Of a DNA stretch of 64,000 nt, positions 47,035 through 59,300 are shown piece by piece. The notes beneath the pieces were generated by a model. The model had not been told where the DNA came from. It worked only from the letters and a program-made list of their open reading frames with translations, and did no database searches. The position numbers and the translations under genes were made by a program. Origin of the DNA: Pycnopodia helianthoides (Eukaryota; Echinodermata; Asteroidea; Forcipulatida; Asteriidae); NCBI GenBank assembly GCA_032158295.1, contig CM063254.1, forward strand, positions 7,048,614 through 7,112,613, in the 5' to 3' direction. Position 1 is the first letter of the stretch. Every line of letters begins with the position of its first letter.

Positions 47035-48115
47035 AATCAGAGTTCTAATATTTTGGGTTGAGTCAGAGACAGAGTTTTGAGTCACTTGTGGGTTGAGTTT
47101 GAGTACAAGTCATGTCAGGTCACTTAAAGGGACACACCGGCTTTGTTGGGCTATTTGGGCTACAAAATAGACTAAAACATGATTCCAAAGGTCTTCCTGG
47201 AATGGAGACGATTGGTTCATAAAAGAAACCATCAAATTTGGCCGTTTTCGAGCATTTTTCAAAAAACGATGGTCACGTGAGTTTTCGGAACCAAAATGTG
47301 GTTCTGAAAAGTCACGTGATCTTCAGAGTTAGTTTTACTTCCAACCATAAAAAGTAAATTACTGAACCAAATTCAAGTATTTAAAAAAAAAATTATTCAT
47401 GAGTATTTGACGAAAAAGACTATGTATTCAGTTTATACAAGTTGAAAATAATGATGAAAAAATCGAACGTAAGATTCGCATTCAGAGAGTCCGTGCTCGG
47501 AAGCGTGTTTTACGGCGCATCAGCATGGGGAGCTAGCGGGTAAACCTTGGGGGCATGTCCCGTACAGCCGGTGCCGAGTCTTGTGGGGCCAGAGAGACAA
47601 ACCACCGGGCATGAACTCGGAGCCTGTGGAGGGGTAGGGATCCAGACCAGTAATTACGTTTTGTTTTACGATGGTAGTAGTCTGTAGCCTTAGCTATTAT
47701 CCCTAACTATGGTCACGTTACGTGATGCCTGCGCTACACACGCGGCGGGACGACGACGAATAGCTGCACGGTGTGGATCGGATCGGACTGAGTTTATGTC
47801 GGTTTTTTAATTACACGTGAATTTGTGCTTGATGGTTATGAAGACTGGATCCTTATGCCTCGCCATTGTTATAACTAATACATAAACAGATCACTAGTCT
47901 ACTTAAAACAATGTCACGCTGACCTTTGACCGCGTTTTGTTTTTTTCACACTTTTCGTTAATTACGTGACATTTTGATGATTTTTCTTTTACAACAACCT
48001 TAAAAAAATTATTGTCTGTGATTCCACATCACTAAATTAGGTAAACAGTAAGCCGGTGTGTCCCTTTAAGTCGATTATGAGTCTCAGGAATGAGTCACTT
48101 TACACTTGTTTAAAT
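47035..48115. mobile_element. Old hAT-type element in PARP14L-A intron 2, split by MITE-B
   Basis: GGGTTGAGTCAGAGACAGAG, then GTTTGAGTACAAGTC on one side and TATGAGTCTC then ATGAGTCACTTTACACTTG on the other are the same sequence as the element in PARP14L-B intron 2, read in gene sense. MITE-B copy 3 lies between the halves. The element therefore predates the A/B duplication. Confidence 0.75.
47124..48069. mobile_element. MITE-B, copy 3 (intact)
   Basis: TTAA at 47124-47127 and 48066-48069. Ends AGGGACACACCGGCTT and AAGCCGGTGTGTCCCT. At about 940 bp this is the least disturbed copy. It is absent from the matching intron of PARP14L-B. Confidence 0.9.
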
Positions 48116-48569
48116 CATCATAAAGAATAAATTAAATTTTAAAAGATAAGTGAAACTGGTCCGAGTTCTTAGTTGATGTCAATTGATTGACCACTTACAG
48201 TTACTACCATTAAGAACAAGAAATTACCCCCCAAATGCTTTATGCGTTATTCTGTGTCTTCACTTGAAGAATTTTTTGTGCTTTTTAAGCCGTACTTTTT
48301 CCCTTGTCAGGTTGATTAAACAAATTAGTTTTAGGATTAGTCCTAGACCAAGTATTTTGCTGATGTGTCTCGAGTTAAGTCTGAATCATCAAAATTGTCA
48401 CTTTGTCCTCCTGGACTTGAGTCTTACCAAACACTTCACTTCAGCACTTATTTATTTTTAATGGTTCGCAGTATTTACATCAACATAAAATGCAACAAAA
48501 TTGTGCTGTTGTAGCAGTAAGATAATTTGCATTCAAAGGGTTACTAATGAATATTTGAAAACATTACAG

Positions 48570-48779
48570 AATTACATCAACAAAGATACAGTGGGTGGTG
48601 TTACTGAACAGAATCAAGCCAGGCAATCTGATGACAAGACACAACTCCAAATGACATCAACAGGTGCCTCAGGGGATGCACAGAAAGGGACATCACGCAA
48701 TGCAGCCTCCTTTAACACACAGGGTGCTACTCAGCAATTATCACCAGAGAAAAAAATGAAAGTTGATACTGCAGATCAA
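48570..48779 (+). CDS. PARP14-like: PARP14L-A exon 3
   Basis: 70 codons, phase 0 to 0, Gln/Ser/Thr-rich linker (KTQLQMTS, ATQQLSPEKKMKVD) closely matching PARP14L-B exon 3. Probably disordered. Confidence 0.8.
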
Positions 48780-49272
48780 GTAAGGAATTCTCCAGTTGTG
48801 GATAACATTCAGAGTTTGTTAACTAAGTGGAAGTTGTTGAACCAAACACATCAGCCTGATAGAAACCTCACAAAAATATATTGCATATTGCTGTTTATTC
48901 AAGTTTGTGATGATACAACAAGTGATAGTTTTTTTTAAACATTACAAATTACTGTCTTTGTCTGTTTTACATTCTAACTGCCTTAATTGGTCCCTGTGTT
49001 GGTCACAAACCTCCTAGTGTGGGTCTCTTCTTTTATAACTTCATTTAAGTGCTCTACGGAGTCACTACTACAGAAATGATATTGGATTAGTTTCATGAAT
49101 ATTATGGATTAAAAATGACAATTTGCGAGTACAATACTTTCGCTGAAAATGTCCTGTAGCTTGTGATCTGCATTCCATCTCTACCCCTCCCCTATGTCTC
49201 TCATTCATTCCCCTGTTTGTATTCTTTGAGGAATTTCTTTTGTATATTTTGACTTTATAATTTTTATTGTAG

Positions 49273-49362
49273 GCACCATCTACAAGGCTAGGTTCATGTC
49301 CTTCTGATGCTGTTAGTACAGAAAGTGAAGATATGTATGGGGTAACAGGTGGTGTCCATCAG
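49273..49362 (+). CDS. PARP14-like: PARP14L-A exon 4
   Basis: 30 codons, TTGTAG acceptor and CAG|GTACTT donor. Encodes PSDAVSTESEDMYGVTGG, matching B exon 4. The acidic ESEDMYG motif is conserved in both copies. Confidence 0.8.
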
Positions 49363-50119
49363 GTACTTAAACACAACTTACTTCATAACACATTGTACAC
49401 TATTTATTTTTTATCTCTTTTACACTTTCCTGTTAAATTCCCGCGTATTGACCGCTGGTGGTGCTGTGTAAAAAAGCTTTATGAATGACATTAGGCTGTG
49501 GAAGCGTCTGACACATGCACATTGACCTAGCATGTTAGTAAATGGTAAAGATGTTTAAAGTTCTATTACATCTCAACCTTTCTGGCGCTAAAATGAAGTA
49601 ACGTGAAATGAATTTTTTATGTTTGTAGACGCAATCTCTACCTCGCAATTTGACTTAAACGGAGCTCTCTTTTGAAGACTGTATTTGGCTTTACAGTAAA
49701 TTTTATGTACACATCAGGTAGCATGTAGACAATCGTTCTCAGCAGCTGATTGGGCCGCACTCCATGAACCATACTCTCATTGTTCTCTGATGCATATTTT
49801 TGTTTCAAAATACACTCGCACGGACGTGTCGTTGTATACATTGTATCGTATCTGGATAGACTGCGGGCGGGGATCCAAACGCTTCCACGGCTCTACGTCA
49901 TCAAAACCATCAAAATCATAAAAATTGTTATCAAATGTTCCTACTTTTTTGGTTGTGTTCGGTAGTGTTATCTTTCCTCGCCTTCCACCTCTGGGATCCC
50001 GCTTCAGTCCCTACCTGATTGTGTTGGTTTTCCCTGGAATAATTCTCTGGGTTTTTTCTCCCACATCTAAAACTGAAAATTCCCTCTTTGTTAATTTCTT
50101 TTACTTTTTCAATGTTCAG

Positions 50120-50842
50120 GTATCATGTGATGTACCAAGTTTTCGTGCACCTCCTGGTCTGGGAATTCAATACCTGACTGATTCAAGAGGAAGTGCTGAC
50201 ATGTATGGTAAAGATGAACATCACCAGCAACAAGATCAACGATTGTTGGGCAACATTGTCTCCCCATCGCCACATCAAGTACAAGGAATCCCGTATAACA
50301 TCTGGGCCCCACAGGGAGGTACTATGACCACCAACTATCCATTAGGTTTCCAAGGATATCCATGGCCTGTAGAAAACATGACAAATGAAACCACCCAACA
50401 TCAAATGTTGTTTCCTAATCAACCTCTTGATAACCAGTTTCATGAGAGAGGGTCACATGACCTCTCCCTGAGAGGCAAGCAAGGAGACCAATTTCAAGGA
50501 AATTGCCCCGCTACTTTTTCACCCCAACAATCGTACTTTCTGAAGCACAGATTCCCCCTTACCCAAGCAAGTCGCCATCCAGGTGATTATTTGTCGCCCA
50601 ATGCTACTCCAATGCAATTTCCAATTGGGGAGCAGAAACAGACTGTGGCCCCAGAAGGAACCTCTCCTGGTGGTATGTTGGAAAATGCGACTCGCCGCAG
50701 TGTTTCAGCTGTAAATAACCAACAGGCTGTAAGAGCAGACACCATCAAACAAGATCAGCCAATCAGAAGACATCCAGGAGCAGCAGTACGAAGCAGTCTT
50801 GATGGAGATTCTTCTTTCAAAGAAAATAGTGCTATCAAAGAG
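50120..50842 (+). CDS. PARP14-like: PARP14L-A exon 5 (P/G/Q/N-rich, absent from B)
   Basis: 241 codons, acceptor TGTTCAG, donor GAG|GTAACC, phase 0 to 0. No recognised domain; rich in Pro, Gly, Gln, Asn and His with scattered aromatics (GFQGYPWPV). It looks intrinsically disordered. No counterpart was found in PARP14L-B, where the matching intron is only about 340 bases. Confidence 0.72.
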
Positions 50843-51040
50843 GTAACCTTATTTTCAATAAAAAGTATCTATAAGAGAGTAAAATATGATGAAATACGAA
50901 ATAAGATATATTTTAAATCACGTGGTATTTTGAGTTTTGTAGCCAATTTTGTATTGAAGTGAACAATGCAACAGTCGTACTTCCCAATTTTTATGGAACT
51001 GTTTAGATAGGTCTTATTTTGTGTGGTTTTTATTAGTAGT

Positions 51041-51725
51041 ATGGGGGTTGAACAAAGAAAAATTGACTAGAGCGGGATTTGAACCAACGACCTCCGGAAA
51101 CGTACCGGCGCTCTACCAACTGAGCTATCTAGCCCTATAATGGCGGTCTCCCTATTTTGTCAATATCTTTGTTCGGGGGTGCCAGTCAGAAGCCATGCAA
51201 CCGTTAACTGCCGTGTAGCCAGGGATCACACCCAAGTTTACGATACAACCTGGGAAGCAGCAGCCACGGGATCACCTTGAGGGGATGCGACTTTTTCAAT
51301 TTAAATGTCAAGTAATAAACCACAAGGGAAACTGACTGGGTGAATTTCAAATAGTATGGGGGTTGAACAAAGAAAAATTGACTAGAGCGGGATTTGAACC
51401 AACGACCTCCGGAAACGTACCGGCGCTCTACCAACTGAGCTATCTAGCCCTATATTGGCGGTCTCCCTATTTTGTCAATATCTTTGTTCGGGGGTGCCAG
51501 TCAGAAGCCATGCAACCGTTAACTGCCGTGTAGCCAGGGATCACACCCAAGTTTACGATACAACCTGGGGAAACAGCAGCCCCGGGTCACCTTGAGGGGA
51601 TGCGACTTTTTTAAATTTTAAAAGTCAAGTAAAAACCAAAGGGAAACTGACTGGGTAATTTCAAATAGTATGGGGTTGAACAAAGAAAAAAAATTTACTA
51701 GAGGGGGTTTGAACCAACGACCCCC
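51041..51725 (-). repeat. Tandem tRNA-type SINE units running into the gap
   Basis: Units begin at 51041 and 51356 (period 315); a third starts near 51670 and is cut by the gap. On the minus strand each has TAGCTCAGTTGGTAGAGC (box A) and GGTTCAAATCC (box B), at 51064-51136 and 51379-51451. The anticodon arm does not fold with U33, so I do not call them tRNA genes. Errors increase toward the gap. Confidence 0.78.
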
Positions 51726-51825
51726 NNNNNNNNNNNNNNNNNNNNNNNNNNNNNNNNNNNNNNNNNNNNNNNNNNNNNNNNNNNNNNNNNNNNNNNNNNN
51801 NNNNNNNNNNNNNNNNNNNNNNNNN
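51726..51825. other. Assembly gap, exactly 100 N
   Basis: One hundred Ns, the usual placeholder for a gap of unknown size. Flanking sequence on both sides is homopolymer-rich. Missing 3' exons of either PARP14-like gene could lie here. Confidence 0.98.
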
Positions 51826-52162
51826 AATTTTAAAGTTTCAATTTTTAAGATAATATCTTCCGGATTTTTTTAAAAGAGGGCTTAATTTTGTATTTCAAAA
51901 ACAATTTTTTGGAAAAATTTGTTGATTAATTTGAGTCAAGATTTTGGTAATAAGTATTTATCTTACCAAGTTGCCACCCTAAAATGCTCTTTCAAAGTGG
52001 GCGCATTTTCCTTATTAACCCATGTTTTTAAGCGACTCGTCTAAACATCAAGGAATGCAGTTAAAATTTCCCTCGTATTTTTATTTTACAATGGATAAAA
52101 ACCCAAAACAACTTTAAAAAAATTTCTTTCTGGACTTGTAATTGAGTGTGACTAAAACAAGT

Positions 52163-53304
52163 TTAATGGTTGGTGGTTATACAGCCTTGTTGAATGAAGA
52201 ACTGATAAATACCTGTTTCATGGCTGAATAACACTCTGTCACCCATATGATTGGTGATCAAATCCCAAAGTCTCTTTCCGTGATGGCTTTGTAAAACAGC
52301 TAAAGCAGACTGCCCTTCGATGAAAATCTCAACTTCATCTATTTCATTGTCGATGTAAGCTTTAGCTGCCCTGACATCTCTGCTAGTAGCACCGTGTATT
52401 GTGATCTTACCATCATCAGATCCACTGCATGCTGCAAGAATGTCCTGTGACCCAAGAACTTCATGAATTTTGTCCGGAACACATCGAACAAATTGTACCT
52501 TGATACTCCTGGCTTTGAACTCTGTCTTTTCTAAACTGTCCATCATCCTCCTTATGTTTAGCTCCACTTCTTTGATGGTTTTCCTTATTCCGTCTAGCTT
52601 GATCCCAGTTTTGCCGTCTGATCTGAAAACTGTGATCTTCAGGGCTGGAAATGACTTTTCAATCTCCTGTTTAATGCCACACAAGGTGAACAGCTGTAGC
52701 TTCTCTGTATCCCAGTAAATGTCTTCATTTACCTGCTCAGCATTATACTCGACCTCCTTCTGTAAAGCTTTGATGACGACATCGATTTTTGTTTCAGCAT
52801 TGTCAACATCTTTTTGCTCTCCGACCAGTATCACTTCGTGAACTTGATCATCTTGGACCATGGAGCAATTTGTAGTCATCTTCTTAAGTCTATCAGATGC
52901 ATCCTTCCACAGTGATTGTTTAACTGGAACTGTGGCTGTTTTGCATCCTTTCATGAAGTCAGTCAGAACATTGACAGCTTCCTTTTCCCAGTTCAACCAT
53001 GACTGGTGCTGGGAGTCGCCTTTTACTGGTTCTAGTTTAGCTTGAGACTTCTGAGAACCATCCGGCCACTGCAGATTGGCTTTCACCTTGGTCAGTTCTT
53101 TCAGCAACTTCCTTTTGGTATTTTTACCTTTCCCATAGAGGAATTCCATAATAGGTTCCTGTACTTCTACCGACACTGGTTTTGGGATATGTGGAGTTGG
53201 GGCATCAAAAAGGCTCAGTCTTCCTAGAAAGTCATGATACGATTCAATCTGCAGTTCATTACCACCAATCTTATGATGACCCTTCGTTACAACATCCTGA
53301 ACCA
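52163..53304 (-). CDS. PARP14-like: PARP14L-B exon 9 (end of RRM-D, KH-like repeats)
   Basis: Acceptor TCCCACAG. It ends RRM-D (IGGNELQIESY), then shows repeating 65-75-residue units of the strand-helix-helix-strand type that PARP14 has after its RRMs. Unit edges are near SVEVQEPIMEF, TVPVKQSLWKD, DIYWDTEKLQL, SIKVQFVRCVP and LAVLQSHHGKRLW. Either the exon ends at the GTATTT donor near 52212, or translation stops at 52163. Confidence 0.88.
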
Positions 53305-56300
53305 CTGTGGGAATGAAAAGAAATAAATGAAACATGATGCTTAAGTTGAGTTTATGTTTAACTTAAAAGCAAACCATACGGTCCAACATTTTGAATATTT
53401 CCATAATATAATATTAAGAAATAAATTGACAAGCTGACAGCAGTGTTTCCCCCGTCAATTTAATGTAAGGAGGCCCAGTTTGCTACTTCCAATGACTACC
53501 TCGTTCATGTTTCCAATAACGCCAGCTTTCTGTGAAAATTTTTCATCATGGAAAAAGTACAAAAATGTACAATAATTGTGTCATTTGTGAGCTTTTTCTT
53601 TGACTGGAATCACCACCCATTTGTGTTAGCATTGTATTATTAATGTTTAAGAATGCTTTTAAACAAACAACAAGACATTAAATTTAGTTTACTTTTTTGC
53701 AATCCTTTAGGTGTTCCATTGTCCTGTCTTTGGAATGTATTGTGTAATAGTTGTGTTTATAGTTTTATAGCTCTTGTCTTTTGTTCTTTATGTATACTTT
53801 TGTGATGTAATTGGGATGTTTCTACCTGTGAAACTAGTAAATAAATAAAAGGAATAAATGAATTCAAGTCAGTTTGCAGACTGCGTATATTTTGTTTTGA
53901 TCTTTACTTTGAAATTTTACCCCTCGCTCATTTCATCAGCCAAGGGAAACATTTGTTAACAGAGCACAACCATAGTGATGTCTAGTGGCAGATTTTTATA
54001 CCAAATTCGTTGTCTGATTTGGCACTAAGGGGCATGCTTCATCTTTTTAGCATTACTGGCAGTCAAGCCAAAGTGCCAAATATATGTATTTGACCTCTAG
54101 ACCTAAAGGTTTGTGACCTCACAAAAGATTCTGTGACCTGACTCAGAGAATATGGCTATGTTATGTAACAGGAAGCAGAATTAATACCAATATGGCAACT
54201 AAATTTGAATTTGCGATATACATACCCTTCCAGTCTTCAAAGTAGACAATTGCCTGTCCATCCACAGGTCCTGGTTGTACGTCTTTCACTCCATTGCCAC
54301 CACTCTTCTTCTTGTTGTCAAAATACAACTCAACCATTTCTAAGTCCCGTGGTACTCCTTAAATAGTGCAGATAAAATAAGCTTAAATTTGATACAAATT
54401 TTAAGGACACTTATCAAATTTTCAAGAAATTCAAAAGATTTGGGTAATCTATGGGCATTATGACCAAAGAATATCTCTCATGAGAAAAGTGAACATCAAT
54501 GAAAACAGTTGCTAGGAAACAAGTGACAACCACCCTCCTCCCCTCCCCCCAGCATAAATTGGTGTTGTCATATACTGCAAGTTATGCGAGTGTTACAAAG
54601 GCTCACAGAACTGTGCAATATCAACATTAGTGCAAGCAGATATTGCAAAGTTTAGCAACAGGCCTTGGTTACAGGCCTCTCACGGTTGCCCTGATCTTGG
54701 TCCCCCTTGAAATGTTTCCCACTTTAAGATTCTCCAATGGGAGTACCCTTCTAAAAATGAAAATGGCCTTGCCCTCTCAAAAATAAACTTCCAGTTATAG
54801 TTAGGATTACATAGCAGTGTAATATGCAAAATATATGTTTGTATATATGCAAAATATGTTTGTATATGCAAAATATTTTGTTTTTAAATTACACGTAAAT
54901 ACATAAAAATATGAAATCAGCCACCCCCACACCCCCCAATATACAGCATGAATTGTAAATAAATAACAAAACTTACAAGAAAAAAGAAGATAATTTTGAT
55001 GCCAAGCAACACCACGATACAATTGTGCGCAGGTCAACAAATAAAATAACAAAATACAAATAACAATCAAACCTTGGACTAAGATGGCGTCAGAATGATG
55101 AACTTTCTCTGCCTTCAGTGAAGCATCTTTGAGTTTTCTCTGAGAAAATCTTCTGATAACATCCTCCAGGTCTATACAATACAAGACATTGCAAAATTAC
55201 ACAAATTAACTTTCTTTCAGGGGTTGTTTTTTGGAAAGTTCGCAAATTTGAATGAACTTATTAATTGATCAAAACATGGCTCTGCATGAAAGTAACGAGC
55301 ATGTGGGCAAATAAATAAAACACTATACTATTATTCTTACATTTCTTTCAATGACAGAAAATCAATTATGGGTGTATCTAGTGAATGCCAAGTACATTGT
55401 ACATGTACAAAAGCTCCTTATATGGCAGCTGTAGAAGATAAACAGAGGTCCAAATATCTCCACCCTTTTTTTCTATTAAATAAAAATATTTTGCATTTAA
55501 GAATGTTATTTACACATGCAATTGGAAAGATTTGGTTGGAAAAGAACCATTATACCTGGAATATCATGTGAGAAAGTACATATAGCTGTTCCAGGCTTCT
55601 CTCCATATTGGACTGTGGGTTCCTCATCCATGGATGCTCTATCCTCAATGAAGAGTGTCACGTGCTCAGATGAGCACCCATCTGGTATTCCTTCTAGAAA
55701 CAGACATTGTGCATTGACTGGAAGTGGACGACGTTTCTTCTTGATGATCAGTTTGACCTTCAGAGTGGCGCCCGATAGCAGATTGTGCTTCCTCCTTGCA
55801 ACCACTGCAGCAACTGGTATTTACCAATTAGTCACAGAAAAAAATATTTATGTACTTTTTTATGATGCTTTTTGTAATTGTGTGGACTTGAATTAAAGAA
55901 CAGATTCCTTCAATTGTCTGGATTACCATGAGTTTATCATTAATCTTCAACTGGCTAGCTTTCATGATTTACAAGACGACACTAACCTGACGGGTTCATG
56001 AAGGTGATTCTAATAGCACCAGACTTAGAGTCTCTCTCCATCGTCTCTATTTCGCCTCCTCCAGATTTGCGGTTACTCTCAAAATAGAGCTTCAGGAAAC
56101 CATGATCTATTGACCGTTTCAGACCAGTCACTTCAATCAGTTGCTCATCTTCCTCTCGGTCATCTTGTAAGTTTTCCTGTCAAAAAAGTGGCACAAGAGA
56201 GTGATAGAATTTAATCTTTACATAGAAAAGATGTTATAATTTTGAATTGCTAATTTCCTTGTAAAATCAAACTCTTAGAAGAAGAAACAAATAACAAAAG

Positions 56301-59300
56301 AAGACCTATCTAAACAGGTGCATTGTTCACTTCAATACCCACAAACTCAAATACCAAGTGATTTATAATACATCTTATTCAATCATACTCATCATATTTA
56401 ACTTCCTTATAATTGAAACTTTTTATTAACAAAAAAGTTTACCTGTAATGAAGAGGGAAACCCTAAAAGAGAGAAAAATAAGTAGTGTACAATGAGTTAT
56501 AAAGTAAGTTGTGTTTGTACCTGTTCACCACCTGTCACCCCATAGATATCTTCACTTTCTGTATTAACAGCGTCAGAAGGAAGTGGACCTTGCCTTGTAG
56601 GTGATGCCTAAAATGGTACAGTCAAAATTTACAACAAAATTTCCTCAAAGAATACAAACAAGGGAAAGAAAAAGAGACAGAAGGAAAGGGGCAATGATGG
56701 AAAAGCAGATCACAAGCTACAGTACTGTGATGGCACTGACCACATGCAATGAATACGATGCCTTGTTTCACGGAGGAATTCAGTTACTGAATATTTCCCT
56801 GCTAAACTTAGACAGATTGAACTTGTAAATTTTTGCTTTTAATCTATCATGTTCATGAAAATATATAATAATCAGAACATCATAATGCAATACCATATCT
56901 GTAGTAAACTGAAGAGTGTTATATTTAAAACGTTGAATTTGAGACTGAAAAGACTGAGACCCACACTATAGGAGGTTTGTGACCAACACTCGAACCAAGG
57001 CAGTTAGAACGTTGAATAGACAAAGACAGTAATTTGTGATCTTAAACTTGAATTATTCAGCCTAAAGGTAACATGTTGCCCTAAAATGCTACAGCACTGA
57101 TAAACTATTATAGTTTTTGTGAGATTTCTATTGGGCTGTTGTGTTTGGTTCAATAACTTCCACAACATTAGCAAACTGTGAATGTTGTCCATAACTGGAC
57201 GTTTCCTTACTTGGTTTGCAGGATCAACTTTCATCTTTCTCTCTGGTGATAATTGCTGCGTAGCACCATGTTGACTAAAGGAGGCCGTATTGTGTGATGT
57301 CCTTTTCTGTGTATCCCATGAGGCACCTGATGTCATTTGGAGTTGTGTCTTGTCACCAGATTGCCAGTTTTTTTTCAGTTCTGCTCTTGTTTCTGTATCT
57401 TTGTGGATGTCATTCTGTAATGTTTTCAATTTTTTTTACAACATATTAATACTAGGAATGCCAATTATCTCATAGCACATTTTCATTTACATGCTATATT
57501 GATTTAAATACTGCAAACAAATAAAAAATAAATAAGTGAAGTGTTTGGTAGTGTTGTAAATCTCAAGTCCAGGACAAAGTGACAATTTGAGCTTTGACTC
57601 CACTATCAGGACTGGTCCTTAACACTGATAAGGACTTACATTATTACTCACAGGTCACACATTTTTTCTGATATTAATTTCCACAAACAATTCTGAAACT
57701 TATTTTCCCGACAGGCAAAAAGTATGGCATACAAAGCAGCAAGAATTCTTCAAGTGAAGACACAGAATAATGCATGGAGTATTTTATTTGTTTATTGATT
57801 GATTGATTTATTTTTCTTTATTTTTTTGTTCATTTATTTATTTATTTGTTTATTTTATTTAATTTTTATCATTATTATTATTAATTATTATTGTTATTAT
57901 TGTTTTTTTTGTTTTTTGGGGGTCATTTCTTGTTCTTAATTGTTAACAACCATTAGTGTTCCATCATCTGACATCAACTAAGAACCTACTTAATTAACCT
58001 TTTACAGTTTAACCTTTTCTTTGTAATGATTTGAACAAGAGTAAAGCGACTCATGACCAAGACTCAGAATTGACTCAAGTGACTTGACAAGACTTGTACT
58101 CAAACTCGACCCAAGTAACTCAAAGCTCTAACTCTGACTCACCCCAATGACAACTCTAATGTTTGGTGAAACAGAGGGTTTTAATCCCACCAAATTCAAC
58201 TTGATGTTATTCATGTTCTTATCAAAAAATTATAAACCAATCACCTTTATATAGTTCGGTCTTTATACATGTAAATCCTAGATAAGTTCACATGTTACAC
58301 TTACCTGACTGACACTGACAAAGGAATCTGGAGGTACCTCTGAAGGTGGAGACACTGAAGTACCAGGGAGTGCTTGGCAGCATTGCACTTCTAGGGAAAT
58401 CCTGGTTTCATCAATGACCATTGCATGATTTGCAGGCCATGCTAACACCTTACTAGCACCTGTGCAGTTGAAATATATTACAAGTTATTGTGGGGCCTCC
58501 TGCAAACAATTACATTCTAAATCACTGCAAACTTTACATCATCACAGAAATTATCATTCAAAATGAAGAAGCAGAAAATGAATCGTGTATCACTTGGACT
58601 ATTCGTCACCGTTTTCACGAAGAGCCACCTATCTTTTATTGACAAATTATTGACTATTACAGGAAGGGGCCTTTATCTCAATAAATGAATTTTATGTTTT
58701 CACGAACAGCCATTGGCCCTGAAAACGCATTGTAATACGTTGTAACAGATGAGCGTAAAATGTAGCAAAAGTTGTTTTTCAGGTTTCACGAACAGCCACC
58801 TATCTTTGCGCGTGCGTGATCACGTGACACGATGTTTAATACGTTATCCAGTGAGGTGTTTAAGTAGGTCATCTCACTTTTTAGTTTTCACGTAGAGCCA
58901 CGTATCTTTGACTAATTACTATGGCAATTAGCCAATATATCTACATAAATGAGTTAGTCAATGTAGAGGTTAAACCTATACAGAATCATATGATAGGTTT
59001 TTAACTGCGAACCGTGGCTTTAGTTTTGCAGATTTTGCAGTTTTAAGCCAAGCATAGCGTAAAATGTAAATCTCAAATAAGCGTTTGGACATGCCTCCAT
59101 GTGAAAACGGTGACGTATTGTGTCAAAAGAAAGAAACACATTATTATTGTGGGTTGAAATTAAGTTTGCTCAGAATGTACCTATATTAATTTGGAAACCT
59201 TTGCTCCCTACACAAACAGGAAATCAAGCTCACTGAATTACTTTTTAAGTTTAAAAACAGATTTAAGAACATTTATTATTTTGTTTTTTAATTGGTTTGT

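Larger units (their letters stand above)
37504..50842 (+). pseudogene. PARP14-like: PARP14L-A: PARP14-like N-terminal gene, frameshifted in exon 2 and incomplete at 3' end
   Basis: Exons 37504-37738, 46714-46879, 48570-48779, 49273-49362 and 50120-50842 match the order and splice phases of PARP14L-B exons 1-4, plus an extra exon. Exons 1-2 encode an RRM-like domain (DKLCIHFQSKQGGNCDVE, then HAMVIDGVKIPLEV). Exon 2 lacks one base near 46800 relative to B, giving TAG at 46827-46829 (residue 117). An alternative donor, CTG|GTACTT at 46805/46806, would end exon 2 in phase 0 and rejoin exon 3 in frame, so the gene is not certainly dead. RRM-B to RRM-D and the KH-like exons of B are not found on this strand before the gap. 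A single-base sequence error is the other explanation. Confidence 0.72.

Noticed and set aside
48501..48569. Coding start upstream of PARP14L-A exon 3
   Set aside because: The open frame extends upstream of the acceptor by chance; the B paralogue and the conserved ACATTACAG acceptor place the exon start at 48570.
51064..51451. Working tRNA genes
   Set aside because: Box A and box B are good, but the anticodon arm does not place U33 and a three-base anticodon correctly, the acceptor has a mismatch, and the units repeat with a SINE-like body.
56446..56465. 20-nt microexon in PARP14L-B between exons 4 and 5
   Set aside because: It has AG and GT edges, but including it would shift the frame of the well-supported RRM-B exon.
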